Shown piece after piece: positions 1 through 11,691 of a DNA stretch of 63,704 nucleotides; positions within the stretch are counted from its first letter, which is position 1; each line of letters opens with the position of its first letter. The notes under the pieces are model-generated. The model was not told where the DNA came from. It worked only from the letters and a program-made list of their open reading frames with translations, and searched no databases. Position numbers and translations under genes: made by a program. This stretch comes from Alectoria sarmentosa (taxonomy: Eukaryota; Ascomycota; Lecanoromycetes; Lecanorales; Parmeliaceae): NCBI GenBank assembly GCA_009733775.1, contig WOGZ01000205.1:1-63704 (forward strand). Reading direction: 5' to 3'.

Positions 1-505
1 TTGTAACCGATTATGATATATAACCTAACACATATTCAGCAGTAATAGGTTACATTACCAAGAAACCGCCTATCAGCGGTTATTATTTGGAATACCAGCT
101 AGATACAGTTATCGCAAACCATAGCCCTCCGCTAAGGTATCCTGGTACGGGAGCGGCAAATACAACCAATTGCGTGATAGCGGGTGGAGCTTGTAAAGTA
201 TTTTGCGCCCCTGGGGTTGCAGAAGCCAGTTTTCTAAATGCTCTGAATCAAAAAATCCGCAAAATTCAGTCATTCCTTTGAGCTCTCGAGATTTCTCACA
301 TTGGTGCGCAGGATCGTGGCCGTCACTGGACGATTTGAACACCATATTTAAATCCGCAGAAGCAGGCTCTGAGTGTCAGATACTTCAGTAGATCGGGCAG
401 GTCAGTAACTGACACTTGGAAGCTTGCCAACATTGAAAGATTTGACGACGAGGGGTCGCACCTGAGCTGACTCTATGCCTCACAGCCGCCTGAGATCTGC
501 CCACG
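1..505. other. Left-edge intergenic sequence
   Basis: I see no gene here. A perfect 6-bp hairpin (AACCGC, loop CTATCA, GCGGTT) lies at 64-81. Short open frames occur on both strands, but none has homology I recognise or a start context that sets it apart. The last 100 bp or so should hold the promoter and 5' leader of the TM9SF gene that starts at 506. Confidence 0.5.
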
Positions 506-2609
506 ATGTACTCGAAAAATCTGCTTGCCTCGGGCGCAGCCATACTTGCCTTTGTCTCCAGCGCCTCTGCATTCTACTTACCGGGTGTTGCACCTACTAC
601 ATACAAGGCCAATGACAGGGTCGAGCTCAATGTCAACCATCTCACACCAGCACTATCCGACAAGGATTCACAACTGCATTCAGTCTTCTCCTTCGACTAC
701 TACCACCCGGCTTTTCGGTTCTGCAGGCCCGCAGATGGACCAAGAGATGTATCGGAGTCGCTGGGAAGCATATTGTTTGGAGACCGGATACTTACCTCGC
801 CTTTTGAGCTGAAGATGATGGAAAATGAGACTTGCAAGGCTTTATGCGATGAACAAAAGTTTGATCAACGGAGCGCAAAATTTGTAAACAGGAGAATAGG
901 GCAAAACTACAATCTCAACTGGTTGATTGATGGGCTTCCAGCTGGGCAGCCATACACAGACCCTTCGACGAACACAGACTTCACTCTCCGAGGGTTCCCA
1001 CTTGGAATGGTGGACAAGGATAAGAAAGCGGTGCTGAACAACCACTTCGACATTGTGATCGATTATCATGAAGCTGGCAGCGATAAATACAGAGTTGTTG
1101 GCGTTCTGGTGATCCCATCCTCGAGGAGTGGATCTAAAAGCCTGGGGAGTGGAAAAGGAGACTGTGGTAACCCAGACCAACACCTTCTGCTCGATGAGAA
1201 CGGAGACACCGTTGTCACTTGGACCTATGGCGTATACTGGCGCGAGTCGAAGACTGCATGGGCCACTCGATGGGATAGCTATCTTCATGTCTTCGATCCG
1301 AGAATCCACTGGTTTTCGTTGGTAAACTCAGCGGTCATTGTGGTTTTCCTTTGCGGTAAGCCGCCTTTCCTTCAATATGTGCGCTCCTACAGAGACCGAT
1401 GACAGGTATTTAGGTATGGTCGGAGCTATCCTCATGCGAGCACTAAAGAAAGACATTGCCCGGTACAATAGACTTGACTCCTTCAGCCTGGATGATCTCT
1501 CAGGCACGAACGGCGATGCCGAAAATGACATCCAAGAAGATTCAGGCTGGAAGCTGGTGCACGGAGACGTTTTTCGAACGCCCAAGAACCCTTTACTCTT
1601 GAGTATCTTCCTGGGGAACGGCTCTCAGCTCTTTGTCATGGTCGGTACTACCATCACGTTTGCCCTTCTCGGTTTCCTGTCTCCATCGAATCGGGGGTCT
1701 CTCGGTACTGTTATGATTCTACTGTACACAGTTTTCGGCTTCATAGGTGGCTACATCTCCGCGCGCGTCTACAAGTCATTCGGCGGCGAGAAGTGGAAGC
1801 AAAATATTGCCATGACGCCCGTTATGATTCCTGGCATTGTCTTCGCCACTTTCTTCCTGCTCAACCTCTTCTTGTGGGCCAAGCAATCAAGTGGTGCGGT
1901 GCCATTCACGACCATGCTCGTAATACTGGGTATCTGGTTCGTCATAAGTGTCCCACTCAGTTTCGCAGGTAGCTGGATAGGCTTCAGGCATGCTGTATGT
2001 ATAGTTCTTGACTCTTCGATGCGATGCAGAGTGTTGACTGTCTCTTCAGCCTGTCCAACCGCCAGTTCGCGTCAACCAAATCCCGCGTCAAATTCCACCC
2101 TCGACCACCTACCTACGCCCCATTCCCTCTATGCTTCTCGTCGGCATTCTCCCTTTCGGCGCTATCTTCGTCGAGCTCTACTTCATCATGAACAACATGT
2201 GGTTTGGCAAAGTGTACTACATGTTCGGCTTTCTATTCCTCTGCTATGGCATCATGATCATAACATGTGCCGCCGTTACCGTCCTGTTGGTTTACTTCCT
2301 GCTCTGCAGTGAGAATTATCATTGGCAATGGAGAGCTTTCTGTACGGCTGGGGCAAGCGCATTCTATGTGTTCGCCAATGCGCTGTTGTACTGGATTAGC
2401 AAGTTGAGCTTCGGAAGCTTTACGTCTGGGGTGCTCTATGTGGGGTATAGTCTTTTGATTAGCTTCTTGTTCTTCATCTTGACTGGTGAGTTTGATAGTC
2501 CGCTCCCTGACCTTTCATGGAGATGTTAATTTCGTACACAGGCACTATCGGCTTCTTCTCGAGTTGGGTCTTTGTGCAAAGGATCTACGGCTCTATCAAG
2601 ATCGACTGA
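506..2609 (+). CDS. EMP70: TM9SF / EMP70-family nonaspanin (endomembrane protein 70)
   Basis: Multispanning Golgi/endosome membrane protein of the transmembrane-9 superfamily, known to affect membrane-protein sorting and adhesion. My model is join(506..1355,1414..1994,2050..2485,2542..2609), 644 aa, the usual family length. The three introns are 56-58 bp with GT..AG ends, and the phases join cleanly. Residues 1-22 are a signal peptide, followed by the family signature FYLPGVAP and a lumenal domain containing CKALC. After HWFSLVNSAVIVVFLCGM come the cytosolic WKLVHGDVFR block, the PVRVNQIPRQIP loop and eight further hydrophobic segments. The protein ends in SIKID, a C-terminal K-x-D motif of the kind bound by COPI in this family. 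It looks intact. EMP70 versus a TMN paralogue cannot be settled without a tree. Confidence 0.93.
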
Positions 2610-2988
2610 ATGTAAGAGGGAGAGCTGAGACGAAAGAGAGAGACATCCGTGCCAAGCTTGGCTATATCATGTAGAACATCGCGGCATATAGGGGCTCAAG
2701 TGTCCACGAATCGAAATGTAGATCCATGCGTCTTCACGCTTGCTGGTACGTACTCGAGGAAAGGATGGATCTTGTCTGATAATCGATCACGTTATCAATT
2801 GATTCGGATTTCGGAAGAGCATGAATTCTTCCGTGCACTATAAACGTCCTAGCTCTAGGGCTTCTTTTTCAGGGTTTCAATGAGATCACGTTCTCCAACT
2901 TTGAGTTGCTGTCTTTCCTTGCAATTGAATACCAATGACCCGCAGACACTTGTTCCTCTACGAGACTTAATCTTCACCCACCGCCGCC

Positions 2989-3762
2989 ATGGAAGACCCA
3001 CGTAAACCAGGCCCATAACTTCCAAACCAAAACACCATCAGCTGACCCTGTCACAGAAGCCGAAATCCCCCAAGTAATCCATCTCTTAACGCAATCCCCG
3101 CCCTCCACCCAACGCAAAACCCTCGAGACATACTTCACGCCCTCCGCCTCCTTTACGCATCCATTCTGTCGCACCGGTAGCTTCGAGGGTAGTAGGTGGT
3201 TGATATGGTGTATATACCGCTGGTACAAGATCATGAGTCCCAAGATCGAGATTAGCGTCGATAGTGTTGGTAAGATACGCACTTTGCTGATTTGTGCGTT
3301 GCTTGAGGCCATTTACAGTACAACAGGGTCGTGGATGGAGCGATTGGAAAAAGAGGCCCAATTGGGAAACGGTGGCTAACCAACTGCCTGGAATCGGCCA
3401 CAGCGTACGATCCCAAGAACCTGATCCTCTACGTCTCCATACACCAACTCTTCCGCATCTGGCTGGTCCCTTTCTTCTCCGCGCACGTCTCCCTCGTCAC
3501 CGTCCTCCACCTCGTGCCTCAAAAACATACGTCCCCGACCAAGTACCTGATCCAATCGCAAAACGATCTCTACCAAGTGAACGAATTCGTGAAGTTTACG
3601 TCGCAGTTTGGGATTCTGAGTGTGGTGGTTTATGCGTGGCAGTTGCTTGCTACGCTGCTTTGCGTGATTGGGGCGGGGATCTTCTGGCCTGTCAGTTGGG
3701 TGGAGCAAAATATGGTTGGGGGGAATGAGCAGAGGAGTTTGGTGGATGTGGTGAAGGGGTGA
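2989..3762 (+). CDS. SigF-like NTF2-like domain protein
   Basis: Fungal-specific small protein of the SigF-like NTF2-like family; its biochemical role is unknown to me. The model is join(2989..3001,3057..3269,3404..3762), 194 aa. A short first exon encodes MEDP, and the second contains IPQVIHLLTQ, TFTHPFCR-type and WLIWCIYRWYK segments. The third carries AYDPKNLILYV, LFRIWLVPFF and a C-terminal hydrophobic stretch (VVVYAWQLLATLLCVIGAG) that may anchor it in a membrane. Intron 1 (55 bp) is inferred, since the reading frame from the ATG otherwise stops after nine codons. Intron 2 is long (134 bp) and might hide a small exon ending near 3330. The start in a CCGCCGCCATGG context is good. The family assignment comes from recalled sequence pattern, not a search. 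Confidence 0.75.
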
Positions 3763-4059
3763 GGATGGGATGAGGGTTGTGTGAGAAAGGAGTGCTAGCT
3801 TAGGGGCGACGTACATAAGACCGTAATCATACAGCATAGGCAAAAGATATAGAAATGTACCTTTACAGTAAAGCGTTTCTATTTAGAGGATAGACTTCTG
3901 TTGATTATGTGAATTGTTCTGTCTATGTGATTGATCGTTCCTGATTGTCTATGATATTATGCTATGTAAGCCTGTCGACAGATGTTGTGAATCTCTATGC
4001 GCCCTCACTCATCTCCTGCCTCCGTTGTTGAATTATTCTCCTCTTAATCGTCATGAATT

Positions 4060-5873
4060 CTATTCATGACGATACTTCTTCAACCCTAGCCCATTCCGAA
4101 TCGAGTCCTCTCTCTTCACAACTCTCAATGGGAGCGCACTCCCAACGCCTGAGAGCACGAAGGGTGCCCACTTCCACCTGAAAGGGTTGATGACAACGCA
4201 GAACACGAACCAATACATCAATTCAGAGTATGTAAAGAAATCAAAAGCTCCGGTTGGCGCACGACGCTTGATGGCCTTGGTCATATCGATCCATCTTTTC
4301 ATCCATTTCCCTTGAGGCCTGGCGAGTGGGTCGACGAGAAACATGAGTAGCAAGCGTGTATATATGCCTATGTGGTACTGAAAAGCTTGAAGTTAGCTTC
4401 ACTGTCAGGATGAAGATTTAGAGGAGTCTGGTGAGTGAAGTAGTCTTGGAACGTGTCTCAAAAGTCAACTAGAGGGAAGGACTGTCTCAAAGAGATGATA
4501 CTTACGTTTCCCACCGTTCCTATAGCGTTCACATACGTACAATTGTTGGCTAGAGGAGTTCCGGATCAGCTTTGCTTTTTAACGGAAGAGTCGAATGTTA
4601 TCCAGGGACCACACTTACCACAGATGGACATGTGTTCGGGTGGAAAGACTACGAAGACTCTGTATTAGTATAATCTTTAATTGTTTGGATCGCCAGGGGC
4701 TTTTCTTACCTTGAAGATACCAATTCGGCGGCGCGTAAGGCTCTTTGAAAACTTCGTCCGGCAAGAAAGCCAGGCTAGGTCGCGAGAAGCCAGTTGCCAT
4801 AATAATCATGTCTCCCTCCACAACGCTTTCTCGGCCAGGCCCGCCCTTGGGAACTCCTTTCGAGCGATGATTGAAGCGGACTCCGTTCTCAGTAAAACCA
4901 AGAATGTCACCACGAAGCCACTCAGCCTTTCCTGCACGGATCTGGTGGAAGATGTCCGAGTTGACCATGGGAGTTTCTGTGAAAAGGCCCTCGGACTGGG
5001 GCGCAAGATCGTCGAGATCTCGATAGAAGAAGATGCGAAGTAGGGACTCGGGGATCCAGGAGAATATCGTTTCCTGACCGAAGACGTTGAAGGCTAAGAG
5101 CGTGTCGATAAAAGCGTTGCGTGGTATGATCCATTTTTCCGAGCGTGCAAGGACAGAGGTCGATTTGGCCCCTGTGTGAACAACAAACTCGAGAGCTTCG
5201 ACAGCAGATGCCCCACCTCCGATTATAAGGACTTTCTTGCCTTGAGCTGTCTTCCCGTCGAGCTTGGAAGAATGATATACTTCGCCTTTAAAGTGTTCTT
5301 GGCCGGGCATGTGAGGTATTTTGGGGTCACCGCAGCTCCCAACAGCAGCCATGACTCCGTCAAAGCGGCCGTTTGAAGCGTCATTGACAATCCAACGTCC
5401 TTCTTTATCTTGGGTGACGGAGGTAACACGGGTATTGAATTTGGTACGTTCTTGTAGACCGTAGCGCTTCCAAAGTTGGGTGATCTGGGAGACGATCTGT
5501 TGACGGTCCGGATATCCAGCACTCCAATGGACGGATGGATGGAAGCGATACATTATACTGTGGATTTGGAGACCCGAGGTATTGTTGACTTTCTGTACGA
5601 CTATTTTAGCGGAGGCAGCTCCGCCCGGAGAGGATATCGACAGACGCTCCAAATGCCACCCAAGCTCTTCTCATCTCCAGCCTCGAATATGGTTACATCA
5701 AAGCCATGACCAACACAATGAGAAGCTGAGGAAACGCCTGTCAGTCCTGCACCGATGATGGCAATTTTCGGTCTGCTGAGGTGGGCGTTAGGTGGGGGAG
5801 GGGTAGGCGAGAGGAGCTTGTCGAGGACCCATTGAAGGATGGAATAGAGAAGTTGAATTGGGTGGAAGGCCAT
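4060..5873 (-). CDS. Flavin-containing monooxygenase (FAD/NADPH-dependent)
   Basis: FMO-family enzyme that would use FAD, NADPH and O2 to oxygenate a nucleophilic or ketone substrate; the substrate is unknown. The model, in transcription order, is 5873..5646, 5592..4710, 4648..4619, 4549..4506, 4377..4060, giving 500 aa. It has an N-terminal hydrophobic helix, the FAD-binding GAGLTG at residues 41-46, the FMO fingerprint FKGEVYHSS near 177-185, the NADPH-binding GGGASA at 201-206 and a late ATGF. A C-terminal hydrophobic part (ELMYWFVFCVVINPF) suggests membrane association. Introns 2-4 leave two very short exons (30 and 44 bp) whose junctions restore the conserved flow QVFPPEHMSICANNCTYVNAIGTVGN-type sequence. 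Intron 1 uses a rare GTCTGT donor. The gene appears intact; I see no linked pathway genes. Confidence 0.92.
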
Positions 5874-6322
5874 GATGGATGATGGAGGTTGCTCAAGGCT
5901 TCAATAGAGCCTCGAATCGATCAATTCATCAAGGTGGAAAAGTGCAACGGAGGGTGGGATGTATTTAATGTCGTTCGTCATCCTGAGATCGCCCGGCAAT
6001 CGCGGATCCATCGGCTGCCGGCCCGCTCCTCTTGGCACTTGGCGTGCTTGGCAACTGTCCTAAATACTTGGCATTATTAAATTCCTTGAGCCGTATTGCT
6101 TTGTCCCCATTTGTTTAGTAGCATGGTGGCCATGTTCGTAGACTTCATCTATTTTTGCTGGCGAGAATGTGCGTTTTCTTTCATTTCACATTATGGGATG
6201 AAGGCGATAAGATTCGACGTCCAAGTCCACAATTAGTATGATTGCATACCACGCGTATCAACTTTACTCTTGAGGCGTCAAGAGTTGTTCATATCGCCCA
6301 GTGGTCTCTTTTGACTGCGAAA

Positions 6323-8108
6323 ATGAGCCCGCCGACTTTGGACAAATTCTTGGAAGAGATTGCGGGCATCATCAAGGAAAAGAACGGCATACAACTACAG
6401 GAGTATCTGATTTACGAGCCTCCCCTTCCTCCTCTGTACAACAAAATAGTCTCGGAGATCAGGCAATCCTATCCTCCAAACAGCCAGAAAGCGCTTGAAA
6501 ACAAGTGCATCTCCTTCATTCCAGAGTATGACGAAGGAGACGAAGGTGGCTCGCGGACGGCCTTCGTCATGTTCATGGTCAAGTACTTCGCTTTTCTAAG
6601 AGACGTCAACATAGATAACCTCATCGAAACGCATGACTTACTCAAAGCTTTATTAAAGTCTGTGGTCCCATCTCCTCTCAGGTTGTCACTATGCTGATCA
6701 ACTTGACAGCCAGTCTATCCTCGCCTTGAGCTCTTCGATAGGTGTTATAGTTTTGCCCACTGTTGTCTCACTATCACGTACTCTTGCCCGACTCGCAATT
6801 GGTCTTGACAAAAGACCCGAGTTGATCGAGCACTTGATCAGACGAGAGTCTGTTGTGGAGAGTGAAGCTACTGAGCGAGTAACCCTGGTCGAAAGCTCTG
6901 CCAATGTGATACGAGAGGCTTTTAAGAAATGCCTGAGCGAACGCAGCGGTCCCCCTTCCGGTGTTGATAGCAACGGGAAGCCTGAAGGAAGACGAATTGG
7001 GATCTATGTAATGGCCAATCTTTGCCTAAAGCTTTTCTTTCACTGCCGAAAGCTTCGTAGCGCCGAACAGATATTTGGCAACATCTACCAGCAATCCCCC
7101 CCATTAGGTCTGTTCCCGGCCGCTCAACGAGTCACTTTTCTGTACTACCTAGGACGCTATCTCTTTGCCAACAACCACTTCTACCGCGCTCAAGTCGCCC
7201 TTCAAGCCGCTTACGATCAGTGCCATGGTCAATGCATCAGCCAGCGCCGTCTCATCCTCATTTACCTTACAACTTCAAGTATCATACTCGGCCGCTTTCC
7301 ATCTTATCGACTGTTCCAGCGGCCCGAAGCAGCAGGCCTTGCCGAAAAGTTCCTGCCAATTTGCACAGCCATTGCCAAAGGCGACCTTGCCTCTTTCCGC
7401 AAATACATGGACCTCGACGCCCAAAACGCTGAATGGTTCCTCCGAAAACGAATCCTTCTCCAACTTAGAAACCGCTGCGAAATACTCGTTTGGCGATCAT
7501 TAGCACGCCGGACATTTGTGATCTCCGGGTCTCAAGGCGCTGTCACATCCCAAGGCGATGTGACAAGAAAAGCAGCGCCTACGCTTTCGCTTCAGGATAT
7601 GCTTACGCTAGCTACACTGCTCGAGAAGAGAGTACTCGGTTTTGCTGAAGACGCTCCAAAGCCCAATGTGCTTACGAATGGCCATAGAAGCACCCAACGC
7701 ACTCACACCAACGCTATCTTCGTTTTTCCAAAAGTCCAATCTCCACCTCCTCAGGAGGCGGACACAGAAGTACCTCATGGCTACGTCGACCCCGATCTGG
7801 CTGATGTCGTCGACCTTGAGCCTCCGCTACTACCAAATATGGAGATTATTGAATCCATTATCGCCTCACTAATCGAGCAAGGCCTACTACACGGCTTTAT
7901 CAGCCACGCCCAGCATCGATTCGCAATAACGGGCGTCAAAGATGCCCGCCCGGTCCAAGTTGGCTTTCCACTCGTTTGGGAGGTGATCAATGCGAGGGCA
8001 AATAAGGAAGTGCCTGGATGGGTGAAGGAGAGCAAAGCGCCTGCTTTTGGACCAGGAATGGTCGTCAATCTGAGTGGGGCAAGGCCAGCCGGGGCCGCGC
8101 CGGCCTAA
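6323..8108 (+). CDS. PCI-domain protein, Thp1/PCID2-like (TREX-2 type)
   Basis: Alpha-helical protein resembling the Thp1/PCID2/CSN12 group, whose best known members sit in the TREX-2 mRNA-export complex at the nuclear pore. The model is join(6323..6657,6710..8108), 577 aa. The start is MSPPTLDKFLEEI; an upstream in-frame ATG is possible, but its added residues look like leader. The 52-bp intron has a GTCTGT donor and joins ALLN to QSILALSSS. The diagnostic region is the tract YYLGRYLFANNHFYRAQVAL, then the RRLILIYLTTSSIILGRFPS helices about 200 residues before the C-terminal winged-helix part, which has SLIEQGLLHGFISH and HRFAITG. It is longer than yeast Thp1 (about 455 aa), mostly through internal loops. 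The choice between Thp1 and a CSN12-type paralogue is by pattern only. Confidence 0.8.
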
Positions 8109-9020
8109 AAAGACATGGGCTTCCTCGCCTTGCTTGATCTCAAGAATAGTGTGACTGTCAAACTCTCTCGCCCGCAGCTGAAGTAACGAGCTTCCTAAAT
8201 ATTAAGGATGTCGTACCGGATGTATGTCTTCTTATCGCATATAATACCCGCAGCCCGTGGTTAGGTGATCTATCAAAGACAAGGACATGGAGGTGGTGTG
8301 ACTGTGGGGTTGATTTTGTACTTCACACAGGTTGTCGCATTCCTGTCGTCGCTTGTAAATGTGTTGGATAGAGGAATCGAGTTAAGCCGGAAAGAAGACT
8401 GAGTTGCAGTAGGCTCGGATAGCGGAATTCGAGTTAAGACGGAAGACGGATCTATGGTACTGATTCCGGGTCCAGAACGGGGGTAAGCTCATGGAGATTT
8501 GCGACGAGGAAGGCTTGAGTAGATCAATCATCTTCGACTACATCAACTGAGGCGTGTCGAAAATTGGAGACGCCTGGTCCACAGACTACTGCGACTCTCA
8601 CACGAAATCGCCTACAAAGCGTCTGAGCCCTGTAGACGGCTATCACACGGAGGCTGAATACCTACAGAGACTTTTTGTTGAATATGAAAGCTAACTGCGC
8701 ATCGTATCATGGTCTCTTCCTCCCCACCTCCTTTCTTGACCAATTGCTCCTTCCGCCCCCTACCAAGACCCGACAAAAGCTCTCGAGGAATATCTGATGA
8801 GAGTTGGTGGAGCGTTATTGTGTTGTGGAGCGAACACAAGACTAGAACTTTTGATCATTAGCGAGACGACGCGCCTTTACTACTATCTCTCTATTACGCC
8901 GGCACTGCTTGTCTTGTGCCCCAGTGCTTGTCCTTGAAAAGTTGTTGTCGTATCTGTTAACATGAGGATTCATACTCCTTCAGGTACAAATTTCGCGCTT
9001 GATCAGCTCATAGAGAGCCT
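8109..9020. other. Intergenic; holds a degenerate echo of the LCP5 3' end
   Basis: I see no intact gene. At about 8690-8760 a stretch closely resembles 9995-10065, the last codons of the Lcp5 gene. Shared pieces include GTCTCTTCCTCC and CCTTTCTTGACC in the same order and orientation. This is probably an old partial duplication that now flanks the dead MFS gene on its far side. Confidence 0.4.
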
Positions 9021-9974
9021 TTGGAAGGCTATAAATTCCAAGACCCTTTGGCAACCTGGTCAAATTGGATGGCATCTAACCACAGCTACGTATTCCAACC
9101 AGAACGATGGCCTTCGGGACAAATTCTTGTAAAGTTCATGCTCCCTCATGAACAAACTAACATCGCAAGAATCAAGAGATGCGTCCAAGCCACTGAATTT
9201 CCTCCGGAATTTAGGCCTAGAATTACTAAGACAAAAGTAGTAAGTAGTGACACTGCTCTAACGTTAATCCTCTCGATCTTATTTTGACTCTGGTCCTTTT
9301 GTGTGACGGATATATTGATTGTCATGAATACTAAGGGGCCGGCAAGCAGGGTCAGTGGTCTGCTCGACAAAAGCTCAGCGCTAAGGAAAAGGCATCATTC
9401 ATCCAGCCTCCCAATGAACCACCTACGCCCGACTCCAATCTGAAGTAGATGTTGACAGCTGCTTGCCATACACCCGTCTCCTGAGAGTAACCAAATCCGA
9501 GGCGACAAAGGTTACGATTGTGCTCAGGCCTCCGCCACCGATGCCGGCCACTACTCGTCCTATGACCATTACCTAAAGTAATCCGCGCCCACGAGGGCAC
9601 AGATGGAGGTTTCCAGCGGCAAAGGCGATGATGCAGAAGACTAGAATAGCCTCACGACCATAAATATCCGCAAGTTTGCCGGACAGAGGTTGTGACGCAG
9701 CATTGGCAATGAAATAGGCGGATGCCAGCCAGGAGAAAAGGGACAGGGAATTGAAGGAGGCAGATATGAGCGCAGAAAGTGTGGCCACAAGGGTTTAATC
9801 CAGAGCCGCCAGGAACGCACCTAGATACACCCCGCTCAAGATGCGCAGTAAGTGCCAAATCGTAGGCTCGAAAGTGTCTCCGTTGGCTACGACACATTCC
9901 TCTGGCTGCGATTTCTCAACTGCTAGTCTCGCTGTGGCTCTAGGTGTACAAAGTTGCTCTGCACGCTGGACCAT
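9021..9974 (-). pseudogene. MFS drug:H+ antiporter (DHA2-like), degraded
   Basis: Remnant of a 12-14-TM major facilitator transporter. Read from an ATG at 9974, the first ~58 codons lead into the first transmembrane segment, ILSGVYLGAFLAALD. The next codon is TAA (9795-9797) where family members usually have Gln; a single C-to-T change from CAA would make it. Reading continues as TLVATLSALISASFNSLSLF, AYFIANAASQPLSGKLADIYGRE (motif A) and, after a second stop at 9573-9575, VMVIGRVVAGIGGGGLSTIV. A frameshift near 9490 moves the reading to GVWQAAVNIYF and GVGGSLGGWMNDAF. Another near 9370 moves it to PLTLLAGPLVFM and VILGLNSGGNSVAWTH. Similarity fades below about 9100, so the C-terminal half is missing. 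At least two stops and two frameshifts make it non-functional. Confidence 0.85.
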
Positions 9975-10004
9975 GAAAGTTATGATAAAAGTTATGCGGC
10001 CGTA

Positions 10005-10997
10005 TCACCGTCTCTTCCTCCCGACCCCTTTCTTGACCCTCTTCTCCCACAACTCCCCTACTCTCCCCTCATCCCCACCATCTCTCTCCCTTTTCCTCTT
10101 CCCACCCTTCCCCTTCAGTCCTTCAAAGTCGAAATCCCCCAACCCGTCCGCCAAATCCTCCCCGAAGCCATCCCCTCCTCTCCTGTCTTTCTTTTTCTTC
10201 TCTCCCGGCAACCTAACGAGCCTCGTCTCCTCATAGCCCTTCTTCTCCTCCTCTTTCTCCTTTTCTCTCCCCCTCAAACCGCTGCCTGCACCAATAGATG
10301 GTTCGGCGATCGGTGCGTCATCCATTTCCTCGCGGATGAATGCATTGAGGGTGTGGGATTTGCGGGGTTTGACTTCCTTCTTGCGGGATAAAGCGTCAGT
10401 GGTGGGGAGGGCGGTGGGTGTGATGCGTGGGGGCCGGTAAAGACCATCGGAGGTAGATTGACGGGTAGCTTTGGAGTCCGAGGGGCGAGCGAACGCGGAT
10501 GGGTTGGGCCGGTAGGCCAGATCTGGGATTGCTGGCCGTGGAGCTTGTTCGGCACCTGAGTCGCTAGCTGAGGCATTTGATTCGACTGTACGCCGCTCCG
10601 AGGTGTTAGGTATCTGTACAGCGCCGGTCGGGACTGGTTCAACAGAGGCTTCGGAAGCCGCAAGCAGCAGCTTGTCAAGCTGATATTTGAGACGCCCTTC
10701 GAGTGGGCGAACACCCTTTTCAGTGTATATGCGGAGCTCGACCAGTTTCTGGGTGACGACATCATTCAGAGAAGATTCTTCTGCCGGACTGGTTGAGGAT
10801 TGATTGCGTAGTTTGAGGATTACTAGGAAGACGAGGTTATGTAGGTAGGAGAGGAGGAGCTCATTTTTGTTATCGAGGAGGGAGATGCCGTCCGCTGGTG
10901 GGGCGAGATTTGTGGCGGAGGGAAGCGAGGAGGCTGCGGAGGTCAAGGAGTCGGTCAAAGTGTTGAGTAAAGATGGTAATGTTGATGTTGTAGCCAT
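10005..10997 (-). CDS. LCP5: Sas10/Utp3/C1D-family protein, Lcp5/neuroguidin-like
   Basis: Likely the U3 snoRNP-associated Lcp5 protein that acts in the nucleolus during 18S pre-rRNA processing. It is a single exon of 330 aa. The N-terminal ~110 residues form the helical Sas10/C1D domain (LLDNKNELLLSYLHNLVFLVILKLR, then QKLVELRIYTEKGVRPLEGRLKYQLDKLL). A Ser/Pro-rich linker follows with YRPNPSAFARP and the conserved SHTLNAFIREEMDD. The C-terminal 70 residues are Lys/Arg/Glu-rich (RGREKEKEEEKK, KKKKDRRGG, GKRKRERDGG) and end in RKRR, in keeping with nucleolar targeting and RNA contact. The order of domain, linker and basic tail matches Lcp5. The purine-rich tail gives a long pyrimidine run on the + strand at 10010-10260. 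The gene looks intact. Confidence 0.87.
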   Translation of the reverse strand: MATTSTLPSLLNTLTDSLTSAASSLPSATNLAPPADGISLLDNKNELLLSYLHNLVFLVILKLRNQSSTSPAEESSLNDVVTQKLVELRIYTEKGVRPLEGRLKYQLDKLLLAASEASVEPVPTGAVQIPNTSERRTVESNASASDSGAEQAPRPAIPDLAYRPNPSAFARPSDSKATRQSTSDGLYRPPRITPTALPTTDALSRKKEVKPRKSHTLNAFIREEMDDAPIAEPSIGAGSGLRGREKEKEEEKKGYEETRLVRLPGEKKKKDRRGGDGFGEDLADGLGDFDFEGLKGKGGKRKRERDGGDEGRVGELWEKRVKKGVGRKRR

Positions 10998-11691
10998 GGT
11001 TTGAAGCTTGACGGTATACCGAAAACTTCGATGCGCCGACTATTTGTGCAATGGCAATTTTTCGCGGCTTGGCTTAGGGGATATGCAATCTCCGATAAAT
11101 CCGATTCAATACCTGTATCTCACGCCTATTTTGTTACACTATTACAGAAGGGGTATCAATACGACTCTGATTTCAAGTATTCTTGAAGCAATAGAAATTG
11201 CATCCTACGCTTCATGATCTTTTTATCCAAGAATTATATTATGCTGCTGAGGAACCAGGAATTACAAAGGTTCGATCTTAAGAGAATTCATACACATACT
11301 CTAGGGAATTGCATAAGAAATGTACCCTTCTCACTCAGTACACTCAGAACTTGCACGGGCGTGGCCGTTCGAGTGAGCTTGGTTGAGCAGACCCCAAATG
11401 AACACATTTCGCTCACCAGACCCACATCCGACTCCAAAGTTGAGGAATGACTAAGGAAAGACTGGAAATGAGGCTGTTTTATCGAAAACACCCCTCGCCA
11501 TGACCTTCAGGCATTTACAATGCAAATGAATGGCTCTATATGCCACGACGGGCTATCAGGCTATTGTATCATAAGACAAGCCAGTCGACTTTCTGCGAAG
11601 GTATCGGCCCAGCCTGCTTTGAATTTAGTCGGATTCTACCACCATGATACCCAATCCCAACATAGTCATAGCGTTTGGACCTCTGGGTGTA
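10998..11691. other. Intergenic, upstream of LCP5
   Basis: About 700 bp with only short open frames and no recognisable coding signature. The first ~150 bp should contain the Lcp5 promoter and leader. I see no repeats or RNA gene. Confidence 0.5.

Noticed and set aside
10274..10765. Minus-strand frame of 163 codons within LCP5
   Set aside because: It overlaps the real gene in another frame and owes its openness to the gene's codon bias.
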